DNA from: Muribaculaceae bacterium
GTDB lineage: Bacteria > Bacteroidota > Bacteroidia > Bacteroidales > Muribaculaceae
Length of the DNA stretch: 64,000 nucleotides
Assembly: GCA_017557665.1 (NCBI GenBank)
Contig: JAFYYI010000084.1
Span: forward strand, 1-64,000
Reading direction: 5' to 3'
The position numbers and the translations under genes were made by a program. Position 1 is the stretch's first letter, and each line of letters starts with the position of its first letter. Below the pieces are notes generated by a model. It had not been told where the DNA came from. It did no database searches and saw only the letters and a list, made by a program, of their open reading frames with translations. Below, piece by piece: positions 41,648 through 50,023 of this stretch.

Positions 41648-42706
41648 ATGAAACGTTTATTTTTCATTGCCACTATCGCATTACTCGCCTGTGTGACCAC
41701 TACGGCCAACGCACAGCACCACCGCAAGCATCACAGGCCTAAGTCTCACAACTCAAGACCCATGCATCCCCGAACAATCAAGATGCCCACTGCGCTCAAA
41801 CCCGGTGACAAAATCGCCCTCATCTCACCGTCAAGCAAGCCAGGCGACGATAATCCCGAGAAAGCCGCCGCCACCCTGCGCGCGTGGGGCTTCGTGCCCG
41901 TCATCGGGCCGCACGCCTTGAGCAAGTACCACATGTATGCCGGCACCATCGAGGAGCGCCGAGCCGACCTGCGCTGGGCCCTTGAGGACACGACCATCAA
42001 GGCCATCGTGTGCACCCGAGGCGGCTATGGTGCTTCCATGCTGCTAGGGCCGATGAAGAAACAGGATTTCGCGCGACACCCCAAGTGGATTGTGGGCTAC
42101 AGCGACATCACCGCCTTGCACAGCGCAATGGTGTGCAGTGGTGTGATGAGCATTCACGCCAACATGGGCGGAGCGCTGGGCGAGCGTGGTCCCAACGACC
42201 CCATCAACCTGATGCTGAAAGACGCGCTGATGGGTAAACTGCCCAGTTATAACTTGCCTGCAAATCCATTGAACAAGACGGGTAAAGCCCAGGGCATCAT
42301 CATCGGTGGCAACATGGCAGTGTTCTCCAACATCGGCGGCAGCCGCGATTGGGATTTCCTGGACCGCGACAACATCCGTAACAGGCCGATTATCCTGTTC
42401 TTTGAGGACGTGAGCGAGAGTTTGCCGCGCGTCAACAGCATGCTGCAACAACTGCGCCTCAAGGGTGTGCTCGACAACGTCAAGGGAATCATTGTGGGAC
42501 GGTTCACCGAGTATGAGCCCCGCGACGGTTACACCGACATGAACCTGATGCTGAGCGAGACTCTGAACAACTACAACATCCCCGTGTGCTATGACTTCCC
42601 CGTCAGCCATGACGAGAGCTGGAACTACCCGATGATTGAGGGATGCCCCGCCATCCTCAACGTCACCCCCGAGGGCGTCACGCTCACCTTCGAAGCAGCC
42701 GAGTAG
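41648..42706 (+). CDS. S66-family LD-carboxypeptidase (LdcA/MccF-like)
   Basis: A 352-residue serine peptidase with signal peptide MKRLFFIATIALLACVTTTANA and a His/Lys-rich segment (HHRKHHRPK) before the catalytic fold. TRGGYGASMLLG and the nucleophile elbow GYSDITALHS match the family; the Glu in FFEDVSES and the His in PVSHDES complete the expected triad. LdcA removes the terminal D-Ala from tetrapeptide stems. It follows the GH3 gene on one transcript; the export signal suggests both act in the periplasm. Confidence 0.92.
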   Translation: MKRLFFIATIALLACVTTTANAQHHRKHHRPKSHNSRPMHPRTIKMPTALKPGDKIALISPSSKPGDDNPEKAAATLRAWGFVPVIGPHALSKYHMYAGTIEERRADLRWALEDTTIKAIVCTRGGYGASMLLGPMKKQDFARHPKWIVGYSDITALHSAMVCSGVMSIHANMGGALGERGPNDPINLMLKDALMGKLPSYNLPANPLNKTGKAQGIIIGGNMAVFSNIGGSRDWDFLDRDNIRNRPIILFFEDVSESLPRVNSMLQQLRLKGVLDNVKGIIVGRFTEYEPRDGYTDMNLMLSETLNNYNIPVCYDFPVSHDESWNYPMIEGCPAILNVTPEGVTLTFEAAE

Positions 42707-42733
42707 TCACACCCACCCTACAGGATTCAAACA

Positions 42734-42771
42734 ACGCCGCCGTCTGACTTGCAATTGTCGGACGGCGGCGT
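42734..42771 (+). terminator. Strong GC hairpin after the muropeptide operon
   Basis: ACGCCGCCGTC pairs with GACGGCGGCGT, with an inner GAC/GTC pair set. The U-tract is poor. A GTTTAGAGTTTAGGG-like tract on the minus strand (about 42816-42842) follows the FadL-like gene coming from the other side. Confidence 0.65.
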
Positions 42772-42855
42772 GCCATAGGATAAAGATTTATATTCTTCCT
42801 TTATATTTGTGGCCTCAACGGCCCTAAACTCTAAACCTCAATCAATTGAAGTGCT

Positions 42856-44319
42856 TCAGAACTTGAAGTCGATACCGGCACCGAATACCTTGTTGGTACG
42901 ACTGTAGGTGTCCTTGCCGGGCAGCGTGGTGTTGAAGTAATTCTCCTCGCTGCGGTCATAGTCCTTGTAGGTGGTCCAGAAGTAGCCCACGTTGACCTTA
43001 ATCTTCTCGGTCACATTGACAGCACCGCCGAAGCCGATAGAGTAGCTGTCGCAGGAGAAGGAGGTGTGGGTCTGGTAAGCATCGCTCAGGCCGTAGTCGG
43101 TATTCTGGGCACCGGCGCTCACGGTAAACATCTTGTTGATGTCCCATTCCACACCAGCCAGCACCTCGTGGGTGCCGTGACGCAGGGCCTTCTGCTTGTC
43201 GTGAGCCATCTCGGCATGCTTGTCATCGTAGTAGTGGTACTCGACGGTGGCGCGCAGCTTGTTGGGGATGAACTCATAGCCCAAAGCGGCATAGAATACG
43301 GACGGCAGGTCGTTGGGTGTGTTCACACCGTGCTTGTAGTCGTCCAATGCGGCCTCAAAGGCGGCGGGCTCGGCCGTAGCAGTCTTGGTGTCATTCTCGA
43401 TGTTGAGATTGGTCTTGAACTCATACTTGGCAGCCAGGGTAAAGCCCTTCCACACGAGGTCCATACCGATAATGGGCGTAAGGCCCCAACCCGTCTGGGA
43501 GCAGTCGAGCTCGATGTCGGCCATTTCGCCCTTATCATTGACCATCGTACCCAGCACGGGAGCCAGAGCAGGATAGGCAATGGCAATCTGCTGAACCGTG
43601 GCAGCCATGTCGGGCTTGGGCATCACCTTGACGAAACCGCTGTAGTTGCCGTCAAAGTAGTTCATGCGGACACCGGCATAGGCACTCAGCCAGTCGAGGG
43701 GTTTGTAGGTAGCGCCGAGCTGCAGACCGTAGATGTACTGGCGGCCCCTCATCGACGAATTGATGTCATACTTGTCAGCCGTCAGAGGCAGCAGGCCTGC
43801 CACACGGGGATCAGCAAGGATGGGAGCTGTCAGGGGATTATCGGCCAACGCCTTCTTCAGACCTGCAGTCTGACCATAGATACCGGCCATGATACTCGCG
43901 TCAAACACGGGCAGACCATTATCAAAGTTGCACTTGCCACCGCCACCGGTGAACCCGAAGAAGCCCGAGAACGTCCAGCGGTCCTTCTTGTAGGCACCGT
44001 AGAGCGACGGAATCACGGGAGCCTCGGCTTTGCCCTTATAAAGACGGGTATGGTCGGCCTCTGGGAAGAGGGCAAACGTCGTGAGGGCATCGCGCCTCTG
44101 TGAAGCGCTCTGGATATTCAGCGACAGTGTCCAGCCCTCGTGGTCCATGAAGGCAAGACCGGCAGGGTTTGTATAGACAGCGTCAATCTCGTGGCTGGCA
44201 CCACGTGCCATCATGCGCATGAAGGCGATATGTTGATTGGTGTTATGGAGCAGACCGCCGGCAATAGCAGACATGCCAACAGTCGCGAGAGAGAGTACTA
44301 ATGTCGTAATTCTTTTCAT
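42856..44319 (-). CDS. FadL/OmpP1-like outer-membrane transporter
   Basis: A 487-residue outer-membrane beta-barrel; signal peptide MKRITTLVLSLATVGMSAIAG. The early YTNPAGLAFMDHEG segment is the family hallmark, and alternating hydrophobic strands end in the aromatic C-terminus GAGIDFKF typical of barrel proteins. FadL relatives import hydrophobic compounds; in Bacteroidetes the substrate is generally unknown. The start at 44319 is preferred over 44328 for signal-peptide quality. Confidence 0.85.
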   Translation of the reverse strand: MKRITTLVLSLATVGMSAIAGGLLHNTNQHIAFMRMMARGASHEIDAVYTNPAGLAFMDHEGWTLSLNIQSASQRRDALTTFALFPEADHTRLYKGKAEAPVIPSLYGAYKKDRWTFSGFFGFTGGGGKCNFDNGLPVFDASIMAGIYGQTAGLKKALADNPLTAPILADPRVAGLLPLTADKYDINSSMRGRQYIYGLQLGATYKPLDWLSAYAGVRMNYFDGNYSGFVKVMPKPDMAATVQQIAIAYPALAPVLGTMVNDKGEMADIELDCSQTGWGLTPIIGMDLVWKGFTLAAKYEFKTNLNIENDTKTATAEPAAFEAALDDYKHGVNTPNDLPSVFYAALGYEFIPNKLRATVEYHYYDDKHAEMAHDKQKALRHGTHEVLAGVEWDINKMFTVSAGAQNTDYGLSDAYQTHTSFSCDSYSIGFGGAVNVTEKIKVNVGYFWTTYKDYDRSEENYFNTTLPGKDTYSRTNKVFGAGIDFKF

Positions 44320-44378
44320 TGCTATCATTTTTTATAGATTAAACAAACCTGAAAGTGGAGATTTTTATTTTTGGTCAA

Positions 44379-44386
44379 CAAAATTA
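44379..44386 (-). promoter_or_regulatory. -7 box for the FadL-like gene
   Basis: The minus strand reads TAATTTTG, 60 bases upstream of the start; the -33 box is unclear. Confidence 0.4.
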
Positions 44387-44575
44387 CTGCTATCACACAA
44401 AAAAGTGGGCAAAATGTCCAAAAAAATGGCATTTTTGCCCCATATCACCACATTATTACACTTTTTAACAATCCCAAATTGTTAAAATCGCAGGTTTCTC
44501 AGACAACCACGATAACATGATAAACAACACTGACAACCAATATCGTCCTAAAATAGGCTTGCAAAATGTGAAAAG

Positions 44576-44641
44576 ACAAGAAAGACAAACAAGACAAATA
44601 TTGATCATCACAGATGAACTTGTCCCGTTTGTCCTTCTTGT
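44576..44641. terminator. Long low-complexity hairpin downstream of pyrH
   Basis: The 22-base arms 44576-44597 (ACAAGAAAGACAAACAAGAC...) and 44620-44641 are complementary with three mismatches. On the minus strand CTTTTCACATTTT follows, so it may terminate pyrH. The stem resembles the A/C-rich hairpin at 40423. Confidence 0.5.
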
Positions 44642-44661
44642 TGTTTTAGAATCTGAGCGGC

Positions 44662-44740
44662 TTCACGCCTTAGCGTGAGGTTGACGGCTACGCCAAGGCA
44701 AGGCCCTACAGTGCGAATGCGCCTTTAAGCGCTAAACTGT
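44662..44740. other. Small palindromes in the gap after pyrH
   Basis: TCACGC/GCGTGA (44663-44678) and ACAGT...GCGC/GCGC...ACTGT (44708-44740) form two compact hairpins. No ORF is supported in 44320-44755 apart from the elements listed. Confidence 0.35.
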
Positions 44741-44755
44741 GGGTTCCAGCTCGCA

Positions 44756-45469
44756 TCACAGGGTGACGACGGTGCCGATGGGCTCGCCAGACATCACCTT
44801 CTTGAGGTTGCCTACCACGTCCATGTTGAACACGTGGATGGGCAGGTTGTTGTCGCGGGCCATCACGGTGGCGGTCATGTCCATGACCTTGAGGCCGCGG
44901 TTGTAAATCTCGTCATAGGTGATGCTGTCAAACTTGGTGGCCGTGGGGTCCTTCTCAGGGTCTGCGGTGTAGATGCCGTCCACACGGGTGCCCTTGAGCA
45001 TGACGTCGGCCTCGACCTCGATGGCACGCAGCGTGCTGCCGGTATCGGTGGTGAAGAAGGGACTGCCGGTGCCACAGGAGCAGATGGCGACCTTGCCGGC
45101 CTGCATGGCCTCGATGGCGCGCCACTTGCTGTAAGGCTCACCGATGGGGAACATGCCGATGGCGGTGAATACCTGAGCGGGTTGACCGATGCCCTCGAGC
45201 GCCGACGAGAGCGCCAACGCGTTGATCACCGTGGCGAGCATACCCATCTGGTCGCCCTTGACGCGGTCAAAGCCCTGTGCGGCGCCCTTGAGGCCGCGGA
45301 AGATGTTGCCGCCGCCCACGACGATGGCAACCTGTACGCCAGCGTCCACGATTTCCTTGATTTGGGTGGCATAGTCGGCCACACGCTGCGGGTCGATGCC
45401 GCTACTCTGTTCTGCTGCCAGCGACTCGCCGCTGAGCTTGAGCAATATGCGATGATAAATCGGTTTCAT
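44756..45469 (-). CDS. pyrH: UMP kinase
   Basis: A 237-residue cytosolic kinase converting UMP to UDP. The start at 45469 (MKPIYHRILLKLSGESL) is where family members begin; the 13 upstream codons in frame overlap a terminator. Motifs seen are VVGGGNIFRG, DQMGMLATVINALAL, GTGSPFFTTDT and LKGTRVDGIYTADPEKD. It is often followed by frr (ribosome recycling factor); here it is not. Confidence 0.97.
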   Translation of the reverse strand: MKPIYHRILLKLSGESLAAEQSSGIDPQRVADYATQIKEIVDAGVQVAIVVGGGNIFRGLKGAAQGFDRVKGDQMGMLATVINALALSSALEGIGQPAQVFTAIGMFPIGEPYSKWRAIEAMQAGKVAICSCGTGSPFFTTDTGSTLRAIEVEADVMLKGTRVDGIYTADPEKDPTATKFDSITYDEIYNRGLKVMDMTATVMARDNNLPIHVFNMDVVGNLKKVMSGEPIGTVVTL

Positions 45470-45494
45470 AGATGTTGAGATGTTGTTGTATAAA

Positions 45495-45531
45495 AAAGGT
45501 TGGCACAAAACAATGTTTTGTCCAACCCTTT
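45495..45531 (-). terminator. Terminator of the TPR membrane protein gene
   Basis: AAAGGTTGG-c-ACAAAAC pairs with GTTTTGTCCAACC-c-TTT. On the minus strand it is followed by TTTTATAC. It lies between the TPR gene and pyrH. Confidence 0.8.
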
Positions 45532-45556
45532 ATTCAGTGATTCATTCTTTCAATAA

Positions 45557-46234
45557 TTACTTGCCGGCAAGTGCATTGGCGCGCTCAATATACTTGTCAA
45601 CATTCAGACCGGTCTGCTGGCAGTACATGAGGTACTTGTCCTTGATGGTCTGATAGATGTCGGCCTCTTCGGCATACTTCTTCTGGGCGTGCAGAATGGT
45701 AGCCTTCTTGATCATGAAAGCGGGCGTGTAAAGCTCGTTGTCACCCGACAGACTGATGGCCTTGTCAAAGGCACTCATAGCCTGGTCATACTTCTTCAGG
45801 TTCACGTAGCAGTCACCCAGCAGCGACTGGCTTGCGGGGCCGATAAGGCTGCCCTCGGGGCTGTAATCCTCGAGATGCTTGATGGCCTTCTCATACTCAC
45901 CCTTCTGATAAAGCTCGATGGCAGCATTGAGGTGAGCACGCTCACCAACCTTGTTGCTGAACTCATCGGCAACCTGCTCGTAGAGCTTGAGAGCCTCTTC
46001 ATTATTGCCCTGAAGCATGGCGATATCAGCCTTACCGATTTCTTCCTTAGCTTCGGCAATGCTCTTGTTGTGGAGGTAGATGTATCCACCAACGAGCAAG
46101 GCAATCAGTGCGATAGCGATAAGCGCCCAATTGATATACTTCTTGTTGTCTTCGATGCGTTGTGCCGCACTGGTCAGTGACTCATTCACCTCTTCGAGGG
46201 TTGTGCGGGCACTCTGATTCTGTTTTTTTGCCAT
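45557..46234 (-). CDS. Membrane-anchored tetratricopeptide-repeat protein
   Basis: A 225-residue protein with one membrane helix at about residues 34-52 (INWALIAIALIALLVGGYIYL) and a TPR-rich domain of about 170 residues (EEALKLYEQVADEF, GEYEKAIKHLEDY, KKYDQAMSAFDKAI). The architecture resembles YfgM/TPR_21 proteins, which assist the Sec translocon with chaperones in the periplasm (family knowledge). The start at 46234 (MAKKQNQSAR) is chosen because upstream in-frame codons have no family similarity. Confidence 0.88.
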   Translation of the reverse strand: MAKKQNQSARTTLEEVNESLTSAAQRIEDNKKYINWALIAIALIALLVGGYIYLHNKSIAEAKEEIGKADIAMLQGNNEEALKLYEQVADEFSNKVGERAHLNAAIELYQKGEYEKAIKHLEDYSPEGSLIGPASQSLLGDCYVNLKKYDQAMSAFDKAISLSGDNELYTPAFMIKKATILHAQKKYAEEADIYQTIKDKYLMYCQQTGLNVDKYIERANALAGK

Positions 46235-46433
46235 TTTTATTGCGTTAATTAATGTTTTCGTCAATTTTGCGGCTGCAAAAGTAATAGATATTCTTAACAT
46301 TAGAAAGCAAAACGGCAACAAATTTTGATTTTTGGCCAATTTTGACACTTTCGATTCATTTTTAGCCTTTAAGTGCCAAGCAATTCGCCCTTAACCGCTA
46401 ACGGGTAAATGCAGTGTGCTGAACACTAAAAAA

Positions 46434-46465
46434 TTTGGTGTTTTGAAACCAAAGCATTATCTTTG
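46434..46465 (+). promoter_or_regulatory. Promoter of the zinc-ribbon membrane protein gene
   Basis: TTTG (46434-46437) and TATCTTTG (46458-46465) are 20 bases apart. The ATG at 46488 follows, ruling out the upstream ORF start at 46416. Confidence 0.8.
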
Positions 46466-46487
46466 CGCCCACATCAGTGTCAAGAAT

Positions 46488-47114
46488 ATGGAACTCAAGT
46501 GCCCTCAGTGCGGAAAATGGATGGCCGTGTCACAAGAAGAGCTTGTGATACACGATTGTCAGGTTGTGTGCCCACAATGTCTGGCAATTTGCCATTACGA
46601 GAATGGCGCACTTGTCGTGCGCGACGACTCTGATGCTCCCTACCGACACACCGCCAGCGTGAGCACCGAAGCTCCCAAACACGAGAAATCAAGGTTCTGT
46701 CACAGCTGCGGCAAGCAACTGCCTGCGGGTATCAGCTTCTGCCCCTACTGCGGAGCCGACCTGAACGCCCCCTTTGATGAACCCAAGCCTGAGGCTCCCA
46801 GTCAACCTGCTCCCGAGGTTAAGCCCGTCACTCAGGCCCCGACTCCGGCTCCGATTCAACCCCAGCAGCCGGCTCCAGTCGAGGAACGCCCCAAACGCGA
46901 GCCCAAGGCAGCACCCAAGCCTACGTCTAACCACGTCGAGGACAAGCTGCGCACGATGACACGCCATTACAGCAGCTCCCATCCACACCTGCATCAGAAC
47001 GGCACCATGCCGAGCACTGCATTCAAGGTGGTGGCCTATATCATCATCGCCTTGCTGCTTGCCCTGCTCGTGTACATCATCATCGCCGGCGCCAGCATCG
47101 AAATGCCCGAATAA
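46488..47114 (+). CDS. Zinc-ribbon protein with C-terminal membrane anchor
   Basis: A 208-residue protein with two zinc ribbons: an N-terminal one (CPQCGKWM ... CPQCLAIC) and a second from about residue 68 (CHSCGKQLPAGISFCPYCG). A Pro/Ala-rich linker (about 95-150) leads to a basic helix and a final membrane helix (VVAYIIIALLLALLVYIIIAG). There is no signal peptide, so the ribbons face the cytosol and the tail anchors them. Similar proteins are widespread but uncharacterised; a sensing or scaffolding role is likely. Confidence 0.8.
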   Translation: MELKCPQCGKWMAVSQEELVIHDCQVVCPQCLAICHYENGALVVRDDSDAPYRHTASVSTEAPKHEKSRFCHSCGKQLPAGISFCPYCGADLNAPFDEPKPEAPSQPAPEVKPVTQAPTPAPIQPQQPAPVEERPKREPKAAPKPTSNHVEDKLRTMTRHYSSSHPHLHQNGTMPSTAFKVVAYIIIALLLALLVYIIIAGASIEMPE

Positions 47115-47166
47115 TCTTTGTGTCAGGGCATCAGGACTATCCAACACTTCAAGAATATAAAAACGA

Positions 47167-47194
47167 GAAATGCCGCTGTCTTGTGCGGCATTTC
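47167..47194. terminator. Bidirectional terminator
   Basis: GAAATGCCGC (47167-47176) and GCGGCATTTC (47185-47194) pair perfectly. On the minus strand TCGTTTTTATA follows, terminating the aminopeptidase P gene; it can also stop the zinc-ribbon transcript. Confidence 0.8.
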
Positions 47195-47224
47195 CCGTTA
47201 AGTTTCCAGGTGAATTCCCTGGTT

Positions 47225-48622
47225 TTACTCTGCAGCCATGAAGTCCTCCACATCCTTGGCCTTGTAGGGGATGCGCTTCTCGCCCAGGAAGCGGCAGCCA
47301 TCGGCGGTGATGAGGATATCGTCCTCGATGCGAATGCCGCCAAAGTCCTTGTAGGTCTCCAGCATGTCGAAGTTGAGGAACTCGGCACAGTGGCCACTGG
47401 CACGCCAGTCATCGATGAGAGCGGGGATGAAGTAGATGCCCGGCTCATCGGTCACGACGAAACCTTCCTGCAGACGACGTCCCATGCGTAAGGCATTGGT
47501 GCCGAACTGCTCCAGGTTGGGGCGCGTCTCCTCGTCAAAGCCGACGTAGATCTGTCCAAGGCCTTCCATGTCATGCACGTCCATACCCATCATGTGACCC
47601 AAGCCGTGAGGTAGGAACATGGCGTGGGCACCTGCGGCAACAGCCTCGTCGACGTCGCCCTTCATCAGACCCAGTTCCTTGAGACGCTCGGTCATGCGGC
47701 GGCACACAGCCATGTGGACGTCCATATACTTCATGCCGGGTTTGGAAATCTCCAAAGCCAGGTCATGGCACTCGACAACGATGTTGTAGATATCGAGCTG
47801 ACGCTGGTCATACTTGCCACTGACGGGCATCGTGCGTGTGTTGTCGCTGCAATAGTGCTCAATGGTCTCGGCACCGCAGTCACACAGGGCCAGCCTGCCA
47901 GCCTCCAGCGCGGCCATCGACGGATTGCCATGCATAATCTCGCCGTGCTGCGAGAAGATGGTGGCGAAGCTCACCTTGGCGCCATAGCTGTCGGCAATAC
48001 CGTCAATCTGTCCACCGATGAACTTCTCGGTCACACCGGGCTTAATGAGACGCATCGCGGTGGTGTGCATCAGGTAGCCCACCTCGGCTGCGCGCTCCAT
48101 CTCGGCAATCTCCTCGGCCGTCTTGACCGAACGCATCTTGATGACCGCCATGCGCAGGTCATGGGATGCAGCCTCGGCCTGCTTGGAGGGATGGATGCCC
48201 AGCAGGTCCATAATCTGGATCTTGGTGTCGTGACGGTAAGGCGGCAGGAAATGGATGCGGCGACCCTTGGCACGCGCCTCGTCACAGATGACCTGCAACT
48301 GGCTCATGGGGGCTGAGTTGGCTACACCCACTTGAGCGGCCATGTCGGCCACGCTGTCCACCGAGCCATACCACACGATGTCCTCGATGTCGATGTCGTC
48401 ACCCACGAGGGTCTCCACGTTATTGTCAACGTCGATGACACCCACCAGGCCGTCACGTTTCTGCCCGAAATAGTACAGGAAAGAGGAATCCTGGCGGAAA
48501 ACATAGGCATTAGCGGGATAGTTGCATGGTGCCTCGTTATTACCGAAAATCAAAATCACGCCATCGCCCACGAGCTTCTTGAGCTCCTCACGGCGACCAA
48601 TATAAGTTTCTTTTCTGAACAT
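47225..48622 (-). CDS. pepP: Xaa-Pro aminopeptidase (aminopeptidase P)
   Basis: A 465-residue cytosolic M24 metallopeptidase that removes N-terminal residues before proline. An AMP_N domain (about 1-165, LIFGNNEAPCNYPAN) precedes the creatinase-fold catalytic domain. The expected five dinuclear-metal ligands are in LCDCGAET, SDNTRT, HGLGHMMGMDVHD, TDEPGIYF and RIEDDILIT. The start at 48622 (MFRKETYIGRREEL) is preferred; longer in-frame codons look like leader sequence. Confidence 0.95.
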   Translation of the reverse strand: MFRKETYIGRREELKKLVGDGVILIFGNNEAPCNYPANAYVFRQDSSFLYYFGQKRDGLVGVIDVDNNVETLVGDDIDIEDIVWYGSVDSVADMAAQVGVANSAPMSQLQVICDEARAKGRRIHFLPPYRHDTKIQIMDLLGIHPSKQAEAASHDLRMAVIKMRSVKTAEEIAEMERAAEVGYLMHTTAMRLIKPGVTEKFIGGQIDGIADSYGAKVSFATIFSQHGEIMHGNPSMAALEAGRLALCDCGAETIEHYCSDNTRTMPVSGKYDQRQLDIYNIVVECHDLALEISKPGMKYMDVHMAVCRRMTERLKELGLMKGDVDEAVAAGAHAMFLPHGLGHMMGMDVHDMEGLGQIYVGFDEETRPNLEQFGTNALRMGRRLQEGFVVTDEPGIYFIPALIDDWRASGHCAEFLNFDMLETYKDFGGIRIEDDILITADGCRFLGEKRIPYKAKDVEDFMAAE

Positions 48623-48708
48623 AGTATTATAGAATAAAGTTGTTGTTTCATTAATAAGCGCAAAGGTAACCAATAAAGCGTAAAACGCCAAATAATTCTT
48701 TTCAACTG

Positions 48709-48761
48709 TTAGGGCTATCGCAAATGAATACGTCAGTTTGAATTCAGTGCAATAGCCCTAA
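48709..48761 (-). terminator. Hairpin downstream of the small repeat membrane protein
   Basis: TTAGGGCTAT and GCA (48709-48723) pair with TGC and AATAGCCCTAA (about 48748-48761) around a 25-base loop, 20 bases past the stop of the 48780 gene on the minus strand. Confidence 0.6.
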
Positions 48762-48779
48762 TCCGAGTATCATAACAGC

Positions 48780-49223
48780 CTATAAATCACCACTCTTGTA
48801 CATCAAATACAGGAACCAGGCGGCAAGCAGCAGCACAATGGCGCCCAATCCCCAAAGAAACAGAGTAAACCCATCAGTATCATCAACATTCAGGTCCTGA
48901 CCAGCTTCCAACTGGCTGTCTATAGTATCCACAGCGGCTACACTATCCGCCTCGGCTATACTATCCACCTGGGCTATGCTATCCGCTTGGGCTATGCTAT
49001 CCGCTTGGGTGACAGTAACCAGGTCGTGCTGGTCGTTAGGCACATCGGTAATAACGGGGGGATAAGGGCGAATCCTATTTCTCCATGGCTTTGGTCTAGA
49101 TATCGGGCGCACCCGTCTTGGAACATGGGGCTTAGGTATTTTTGGCGGCTTGATTCTAAACCCGGCATCAGCTTGGAGAGCGAGGCCCAACAACAGCAAA
49201 AAAATGATAAAAAAACGTTTCAT
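48780..49223 (-). CDS. Small exported membrane protein with hexapeptide repeats
   Basis: A 147-residue protein of unknown function: signal peptide MKRFFIIFLLLLGLALQADA, a Pro/Arg/Lys-rich basic segment (IKPPKIPKPHVPRRVRP), five tandem hexapeptides of type QADSIA, and a C-terminal membrane helix (FLWGLGAIVLLLAAWFLYLMY). The basic, proline-rich segment is reminiscent of domains that contact peptidoglycan or teichoic-like polymers, but this is only an impression. It follows the acid phosphatase gene by 51 bases and may share its transcript. Confidence 0.72.
   Translation of the reverse strand: MKRFFIIFLLLLGLALQADAGFRIKPPKIPKPHVPRRVRPISRPKPWRNRIRPYPPVITDVPNDQHDLVTVTQADSIAQADSIAQVDSIAEADSVAAVDTIDSQLEAGQDLNVDDTDGFTLFLWGLGAIVLLLAAWFLYLMYKSGDL
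48934..49006 (-). repeat. 18-bp coding tandem repeats
   Basis: Two exact 18-base copies (48971-48988 and 48989-49006) and about two to three diverged ones encode QADSIA, QADSIA, QVDSIA, EADSVA and AVDTID within the 147-residue protein. The exact copies suggest recent slippage. Confidence 0.75.
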
Positions 49224-49274
49224 AACTCAGCTGATTATTTGGTTCATAATTGATTTACAATAGTGACTTGTTCA

Positions 49275-50012
49275 TCATGTGACATGGCGTTCCTGACGAG
49301 CACGATCGAACTGCTCCCTGAAGGCGTCACAAGCATGCAACCGTGTCACGATCATGGCAGCAATGACGCGTGCAGCATCCACATCGCTCTGCCAGTGATA
49401 ATTGGCAATGACGCGGGACTGTCCATACTCTATCCCACGTTGCATGATCCCGGTCTGATGTTCTGGCGCCAGTTCGGACAAAATCAAGGCGAAAGCGAAG
49501 CCAACGGCTGAATGTCCCGACGGGAAGGATCCGTTTTCACGCAAGACATCTTCATCCTCGGGTATTAACGTGGACTCGCCGAAGTACACGTAGGGGCGCA
49601 GACGTTGATGCTTCTGCTTGATGGGACGCAGGGCTATCGAGACATCCATCGCAGTGCGCTCCAGCAAGTGATAAAGCTGCGGAGTGGATTCTAGCGAAAT
49701 CTCCTGACCATAGACTTGCTCAAAACGCTTGGCCACGCCGATATCCCAAGGACAGTCCAAGCGGGCCTCCTCGGCTCGTGGTGTGCCCCATAACTCCCTG
49801 GCCCGCGCATGCTGGCACAAGTCGTTGAAGAACAGGGGATCCTCGGTGCCAGGAGGAGTGAACATAATCGTGACATCGGCATAGTCCTTTTCGGTCAAGA
49901 AAGGCTCTGCCGTTCCGGCCCAGAGCGTTGAGCATGCCAAGGTCAGCAGCAAGACGCAGGTAAGACGCCAGATGCCACCCGGTTGTTTCCTATATGTTAT
50001 ATTGTTCAGCAT
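49275..50012 (-). CDS. Class A acid phosphatase (PAP2 superfamily)
   Basis: A 245-residue exported phosphatase. After a short basic N-terminus the signal helix is LTCVLLLTLACSTLWA. The three PAP2 motifs are KQKHQRLRPYVYF, GSFPSGHSAVGFAFA and SRVIANYHWQSDVDAAR, with the order and spacing of class A non-specific acid phosphatases (PhoN/PhoC type), which release phosphate from organic monoesters in the periplasm. The gene begins 12 bases after the GH25 lysozyme stop. Confidence 0.92.
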   Translation of the reverse strand: MLNNITYRKQPGGIWRLTCVLLLTLACSTLWAGTAEPFLTEKDYADVTIMFTPPGTEDPLFFNDLCQHARARELWGTPRAEEARLDCPWDIGVAKRFEQVYGQEISLESTPQLYHLLERTAMDVSIALRPIKQKHQRLRPYVYFGESTLIPEDEDVLRENGSFPSGHSAVGFAFALILSELAPEHQTGIMQRGIEYGQSRVIANYHWQSDVDAARVIAAMIVTRLHACDAFREQFDRARQERHVT

Positions 50013-50023
50013 TGCTTCTTTAC

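Noticed and set aside
43066..44103. 345-codon plus-strand ORF antisense to the FadL-like gene
   Set aside because: Shadow of the outer-membrane barrel gene, with no promoter or family motif.
48934..49006. CRISPR-like repeats
   Set aside because: The 18-bp repeats are in frame, without spacers, and encode a hexapeptide repeat inside a gene.
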